Assembly (NCBI GenBank): GCA_019054805.1
Contig: JAHQIY010000005.1
Coordinates: 2,959,501 to 3,023,500 of the forward strand
DNA: 64,000 nt
Reading direction: 5' to 3'
Source of the DNA: Brachionus manjavacas
Lineage: Eukaryota > Rotifera > Eurotatoria > Ploima > Brachionidae
The translations under genes and the position numbers were made by a program. The notes under the pieces are model-generated. The model was not told where the DNA came from and searched no databases. It saw only the letters and a list, made by a program, of their open reading frames with translations. Positions 59,001 to 64,000 of the stretch are shown here, in pieces; positions within the stretch are counted from its first letter, which is position 1; every line of letters starts with the position of its first letter.

Positions 59001-61620
59001 TTTTATTTTTAAAATCAAAATCTAAAGTCAAATGGAATCCATTTTTTATTTCGCTTCTTTTATTATAAAGGTTTATTATAAATTTTCAGTATTTAAATTT
59101 TTTATGTTTTATTCTAATTCGAAGCCTTAGATTTTTGATCGAGTTATGTTTATTTCTATTTTGTTGATATCGTTTTTTTGTTGCTGTTGTAATTTATTAT
59201 TTCTAAATTACGGTGAATAAATTAAATTGATTTTAAAGAGACTTGATTTTAGTCTTATAAAATTAGTTCAGAAAAATATTTGATTAACAAAAGAAGATAC
59301 TTTTTTTTAAAGGTGTTAAGTTCCATCATGTCTAAAAAGTTCCTAGTAACATTAAATGAAAGTAAACATTTTATTTTCGTAATTTTTTCCCTCTATGGCA
59401 GATGCTATTTATCATTAATAAATTAATTCAAATAGTTTAACGAATCTCTATTACTTTAAAATAAAAAAAAAAAGTTTTTTTGATAATTTTTATACTTTTA
59501 TTGTATAATTCTGTTTTTATGAAAATAATACTAATCAATTAGATTCAAATATTTAAAGAATTGCTGAATCAATCACAGTACAATATTTTTGACAAGTATT
59601 TTGGTTCTCAAGTCTGTATGTTAATAGTTTTTATTTCAGTTTAATTGTTATCAAAATTAACTTTTTTGAAAAAATTCCGATAAATTTTGCGGTATTGAGA
59701 AATTCGGTTTAAAATAATAAAAAGAACAGAAATATTAAAAAAAATTGAAATTCTTTTTTCTAAAGGTTTAATCTTAGTTCTGTAAATGAAACATTGTGCA
59801 ATATTTAAAGTTGCATCAAATATCAAGGTCTGCTAAATTTGCAGAGTTTAGCAGAAATTAAATTCCAATTTAACCGAGCTTATTGCATTTTGCAGAGATT
59901 TTGCAGATGATTATCAGACTTTGACATTTAATGCAACTTTGAATGCTGCACTATGCTGCATTCAAAGAACTAATTTCAAGCTATCAGAAAAAAAGTATTT
60001 TAAGTGTAAAAATTAAAAAAAAATTCCCGGGTCTTCTAGTGTTAAATTATATATAATACCTTTTTGTCAAATCTAAGCTGTAGCCTAAAAGGCCTCGAAG
60101 ATGAGTTAAGCACCCTCCTCTAGTATCCTGTTGGATAGCAAGGAACAAATATTAGCTGCAGAAAATTAGACTTTTAATTGAAAATGTTTTTTAATTAAGA
60201 TGAAAATTATGAAAGTTTTGTTCTAAAATTTTAATGAGGATATCACACTAAAGCAAATAAATTTTATTTTAAATAATCTAATTAGATAAACTTGATTTTA
60301 ATTTTTTTTAAATTTTTTTATCAGAATAAATTATTTTTTTTTTAAAAAAGATTCATGATTTTTATTTTAACCAGAAATCATTTGGTTTGTCAATTTAAAT
60401 AACTATTTATTTAATAATCACAGCAGCAGACTAAGCCAATTTTATTTTAAATTAAAAATTATTAAAATGGCAATTAGAAAAATCATAATACTTGAACACG
60501 TGGAAAGATAATGTTCTCTTTGTATTAAAAGTCTTAGAAATAACACGTTTTTAAGTCTTTGCCTAAATCGTATTATTTTTAGCTTATAAGGGTTTCTAAT
60601 GAATTTAATAAAATTAACATAAAAAAATTCAGAATTATATAAGGGATAATTAAGCTTTTAACTTTTTGACTCCTCAGTAGATTTAAGGACATTTAGCGTG
60701 TTCAAGTGAAAAAAAAGTAATTATAAAATAAAATTGTCATTTAATAAACATTCTTAGATTGGTTCGTTCAATTCTTCAATTTAAAGACATTTTTAAATGA
60801 AATAGTAATAAAAATGGTTTCTAAATAATGATCGAATTTCTAAAATCTAAAATTAAGTCTTTATATTGTAATGTATCTAATCTTCGATCATCGCTTATTT
60901 AAGTGATATATCAGGCATATCTAAATCAGAGAAAAGTCTAAATGCGTTCGAAGTGAAAAAAAAAAATATAATAATTCAAAATTTTTTTTAATAATTAATC
61001 AATTTTTTAATATTTAGAACAAGATTTATATAAGAAATTTTATTATTTTCTGCCTTCTTGATCGAAGCTTTACGGTAATATTTTAAAAATATATTCATGT
61101 GAATGAATTGATTTCTAAGAATCTGAAGTGGCTTTGAAGTTTAAGATTTAAATAGAAAGATTTCCTATTTAATAAAATAAACAAAAAAAAAATTAATTAA
61201 GAAGTATTTGAAAAAAATATTAATTAATGTCTGATTTAATTTTTTAAAATTCTCTTAGTAAAAAAGCTTTTAGTAAAATAAGTTAAACTTTTGAGAATCT
61301 ATTACTTTTTGATTTTTTTTTCTTATAGAAAAGGCTTTTTCAAATTTAATCTCATTTTTTTTATTTTTAATGAATAGAAAAGAAATAGAGAAATATTTAT
61401 TTAAGATTTTTAACAAGAAGAATATTTTAATGTTTTATTTAAATTAGCAATCTGATTTAATTGAAAATATGCATCTGAACAAAAAATTTAAATATTATTT
61501 TTTGTTTATTTTTGAAAAGACAAAAAAAAGCTAATCCAAATTAAGCTTTAAAAAAAGATGTCAGTCATTTAAGGTTAATAAAAAATAATTTTTTTAAAGT
61601 TTGCAAATATAGTATAAATC
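59001..61620. other. Spacer upstream of the TASOR-like gene
   Basis: Mostly A+T-rich. It must contain the promoter of the minus-strand TASOR-like gene near 59001-59300. A perfect 10-bp hairpin, CTTTGAATGC/GCATTCAAAG, lies at 59937-59967. A G+C-richer stretch at 60065-60150 (CTCGAAGATGAG, AGTATCC) distantly resembles the LINE 3' UTR at 20760-20810. Confidence 0.4.
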
Positions 61621-61761
61621 TATTAAAATTTTTACCAACAATCAACCAAGCTGTTGTTCCTATGCAAAACGAATAAATCTTTCGCCTTTTACTAAAGATT
61701 TCCGTGCTTGGGAACATCTTGACAGTATTGTCGCATTTGTGGAGCCTGACATCTCGAGTCG
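61621..61761 (+). other. Possible orphan exon
   Basis: A G+C-richer island of about 140 bp. One plus-strand frame is open over it and reads SCCSYAKRINLSPFTKDFRA followed by WEHLDSIVAFVEPDISSR, then meets a good donor, CGG/GTAATA, at 61761. An acceptor-like CAACCAAG precedes it. The minus strand also has a 28-codon ORF starting MSGSTNATILSRC. The protein is not recognised. It may be an internal exon of a plus-strand gene whose other exons were not found, or a mobile-element piece. Confidence 0.35.
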
Positions 61762-62102
61762 GGTAATAATAAATTTAATGTAAATTAATTTTTTTGTTAT
61801 ATTTTGGGATTCTTCCCCATTTTTATATCAATCACTCTTATTATATTCTTTAATTGTATATAATGGAACTTTTTAAATTTTTCCGGATATTGTTTAAAAC
61901 GAATTTATTGTTAATTTTTTTATCAAAATCTAATCCTAAATGGCCTTGAGTTTTTTCATTATTGAATTCAAAACTTATATTCTGAATTTCTCATAGCAAA
62001 TTTTATTAATACTATTTAATTTAATAACTCTAATTAAATTTTTTTTTACTGTAATATTTAAAAAATTTTAATACAGTGCCGGAATTTCACTTTTCAAGTC
62101 AT

Positions 62103-62243
62103 ATCATATGATATTAACTGATATCAGCTAACATCAAAAAAAAAAGAATTATTTACATATTTTTAGATATAGAAATTCAAATTTTAATTGACCTGATTTT
62201 AATTGATATCAAATGAAAAAAGCTGATATCAGTTGATATGAGG
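62103..62243. repeat. GATATC foldback element
   Basis: ATTAACTGATATCAGCT (about 62112-62130) and AGCTGATATCAGTTGATATG (about 62222-62241) form inverted arms around a loop of roughly 90 bp. Further ATATGATATT words flank both sides (62100-62115 and 62258-62275), so the element may be about 180 bp. Confidence 0.6.
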
Positions 62244-62275
62244 AAAGTTTAAAAATATGATATTAAATGATATTA

Positions 62276-63449
62276 GATACCGATTCTCTACGTGCAATCA
62301 AGATCATTTTGCTCATGTTAAAACATTCTTGTAAAACTTACATTTTAAAATAATTTTTTCTAATTTTGAAATTAATTTCATAAAAATAATTTTTTGATAA
62401 TTCAATAAATTTTTTATGTGCTTTTTTATTTATTAATAAATGGGCTCAATCATCCCTTTATGGGTTTTGACCTTTGATTTCTTTGGTTGAGTTGTAATGA
62501 ATTTAGTAAGGAATTTCAATGATTTACTAATTTTTGATGTCAAAAATTAATTTTAAAATCGAATTGATTTTTTGTTTTTTTTTTGCATAATTTGTCTTAA
62601 AAATATCTTTCATTATTGAACTTGAAAAAAAGTATCATAGAAATGTTATAGCTTAGTAAGATTTTTTTCTATTTTTTTAGTTTCACTGTTTTATTATCAT
62701 TTATTTATGGTCAATGCAATGGGAGAACAAGAAATACGAAATGCTGAAAAAGCTTAACTAAATATCCATATAATTATGTTACCATAGTCATCAATTCGTG
62801 ATCAGTTTTATTACCAGTATTTTTAATTCAAAACTAATTCTAAACTTTTAAAGTAATAAAAATTAAAAAAAAAAAATTTAAATAATAATTATTAATTCGA
62901 CTTTTATGAATTTTGATACCCAAATTGACCATCAAAATATTTAAGTAAATAATCGTTGTTTTCAATGTTCAAATGATACTTCCATTTTAATAAAAAAATT
63001 AAAACAAAATCCACATTTGGAAATCCACCAGTTACAATATTTTTAATTATCTATAAAATCAAATTCAAATTGTCTTGTTAGCGGAGCTTGTCATAAAAGA
63101 TCTCGGATAGCAAGTTCATCTTTATAAGCATGCAAATAATATTGTTTGCATCATTATGCAAATCAAATCATAACCTGTTTCACCAAAAAACTTAAATGAA
63201 ATTTGAGCGCTATTATGCTATTTTCAAATTTTGTTTAGGGTATTATTAAAGAATTTTTACATTTTTGTCAGGGCCAACATTTTTATAAGCAATAATTAAA
63301 AAAAATTAATTTTATTTTTTTAAGAGAGAAAAATCGGAATAGTTTTTATTTTAAAATTTATTTGGATCATAATCAGCTTTGTTAGACGATCATGCTATAT
63401 AAGTGGTAGAAATTATTTGACCACAATAATTAAATCATGTAGTTTAGTT
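62276..63449. other. Spacer, nothing recognised
   Basis: A+T-rich DNA between a foldback and the right-edge LINE. A G+C-richer patch at 63075-63120 was not identified. Confidence 0.4.
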
Positions 63450-63450
63450 T

Positions 63451-64000
63451 AGTAGTAGTAGTAGTATTAATTACTGCAACTCGAAGCTTGTCAAAGCAAA
63501 CCTATAATGAGCTATAGCAGTCGATTCATCTTGCTTTGTCACCCAAACGTCAATCTTAACTTTAAAGATGTTTAGACTAGTTGCACTAACAATATCCTCC
63601 GGCAATTTATTCCAGACACTAGCAACTCTGTTTGTAAAATTATTAAATCTCTGACTACAATTCCTTACTCTTTCTCGAACCAAATTCTTGGAGTTTCTTC
63701 TAAGATTATACTTTTTACTGTCAGGTCTAGTGTTTAAGCTGTAGTTTAAACCTTTACAGAAATTCACAATCTCCATATTGTTTACTAGTTTGAACATTTG
63801 GATTAGATCTCCACGTATCCTTCTCGTTTTTAAGCATGGTAATTTCAGATAGCCGCTGTGGATACTGCAAAATTGCAAGCTCAGGAACTAACCGCGTCGC
63901 CCTTCGTTGCACTATTTCTATCTCGTCTATATATCTTTTTCTAAGTAAAGACACCATGAGCTGATGGCATATTTCAAATGAGGTCTGACAAGTGAACAGT
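63451..64000 (-). mobile_element. LINE 3' end, running off the right edge
   Basis: On the minus strand 63878-63471 encodes TRRIRGDLIQMFKLVNNMEI, then SKKYNLRRNSKNLVRERVRN, then RFNNFTNRVASVWNKLPEDI, and ends at a TAA at 63471. Upstream, in another frame, YIDEIEIVQRRATRLVPELA continues to 63957. These are consecutive parts of one LINE C-terminus separated by a one-base frameshift near 63830-63860. The 3' end carries an AGT/ATT-type tail at 63451-63470. This is the least decayed LINE of the window, and its reverse transcriptase would lie beyond 64000. It is the same family as 290-799. Confidence 0.9.

Noticed and set aside
1..64000. CRISPR arrays, operons, rRNA genes, bacterial-type promoters
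   Set aside because: No regular direct-repeat/spacer array or rRNA-like sequence was seen, and the spliced genes show eukaryotic DNA.

Overview
The window looks like nuclear DNA of a small metazoan with a very A+T-rich genome (about three quarters A+T by eye). Its genes are compact: most introns are 48-62 bp GT-AG introns. Conserved animal genes are present (RPB7, DRC7, NDUFS8, a TASOR-type protein, a Shisa-type protein), among them DRC7, which implies motile cilia. There are many decayed non-LTR retrotransposons and a Helitron. A monogonont rotifer such as Brachionus is the best guess; this is an inference and was not tested by a search.

Layout. 1-2.5 kb: LINE remnants and a 598-bp MITE with a perfect 8-bp target duplication. 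4.4-5.05 kb: a complete four-exon RPB7 gene, with a partial duplicate of its promoter and exon 1 at 5.6-5.9 kb. 6.4-8.7 kb: a one-exon 7TM receptor with an LRR-type ectodomain. 9.2-12.4 kb: LINE fragments, a foldback element and a Cys-rich transposon-protein remnant. 13.1-15.5 kb: a dynamin-superfamily GTPase, split by four reading-frame breaks at poly-A runs. 15.5-29.5 kb: a 14-kb gene desert holding two short LINE insertions, one with a target duplication of about 95 bp. 29.5-30.3 kb: a tRNA-derived SINE-like repeat in tandem. 32.3-33.75 kb: a two-exon Shisa-like gene. 34.8-35.5 kb: a 227-bp direct duplication. 37.8-40.8 kb: DRC7 in eight exons. 41.5-42.0 kb: a LINE 3' end. 43.0-43.9 kb: NDUFS8 in six exons. 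44.5-48.3 kb: a Helitron on the minus strand that has lost both its Rep and Walker A/B regions. 48.6-50.3 kb: two tandem satellites and a palindromic element. 51.5-59.0 kb: a TASOR-like gene on the minus strand with an intron of 5,000 bp. 59-64 kb: mostly A+T-rich spacer, a possible orphan exon, a foldback, and a LINE that runs off the right edge.

The genes do not form an operon or pathway. RPB7 acts in RNA polymerase II, DRC7 in the ciliary nexin-dynein regulatory complex, NDUFS8 in mitochondrial complex I, and the TASOR-like protein probably in chromatin. Exon structures were built by matching reading phase and splice sites by eye against family knowledge, so they are predictions.
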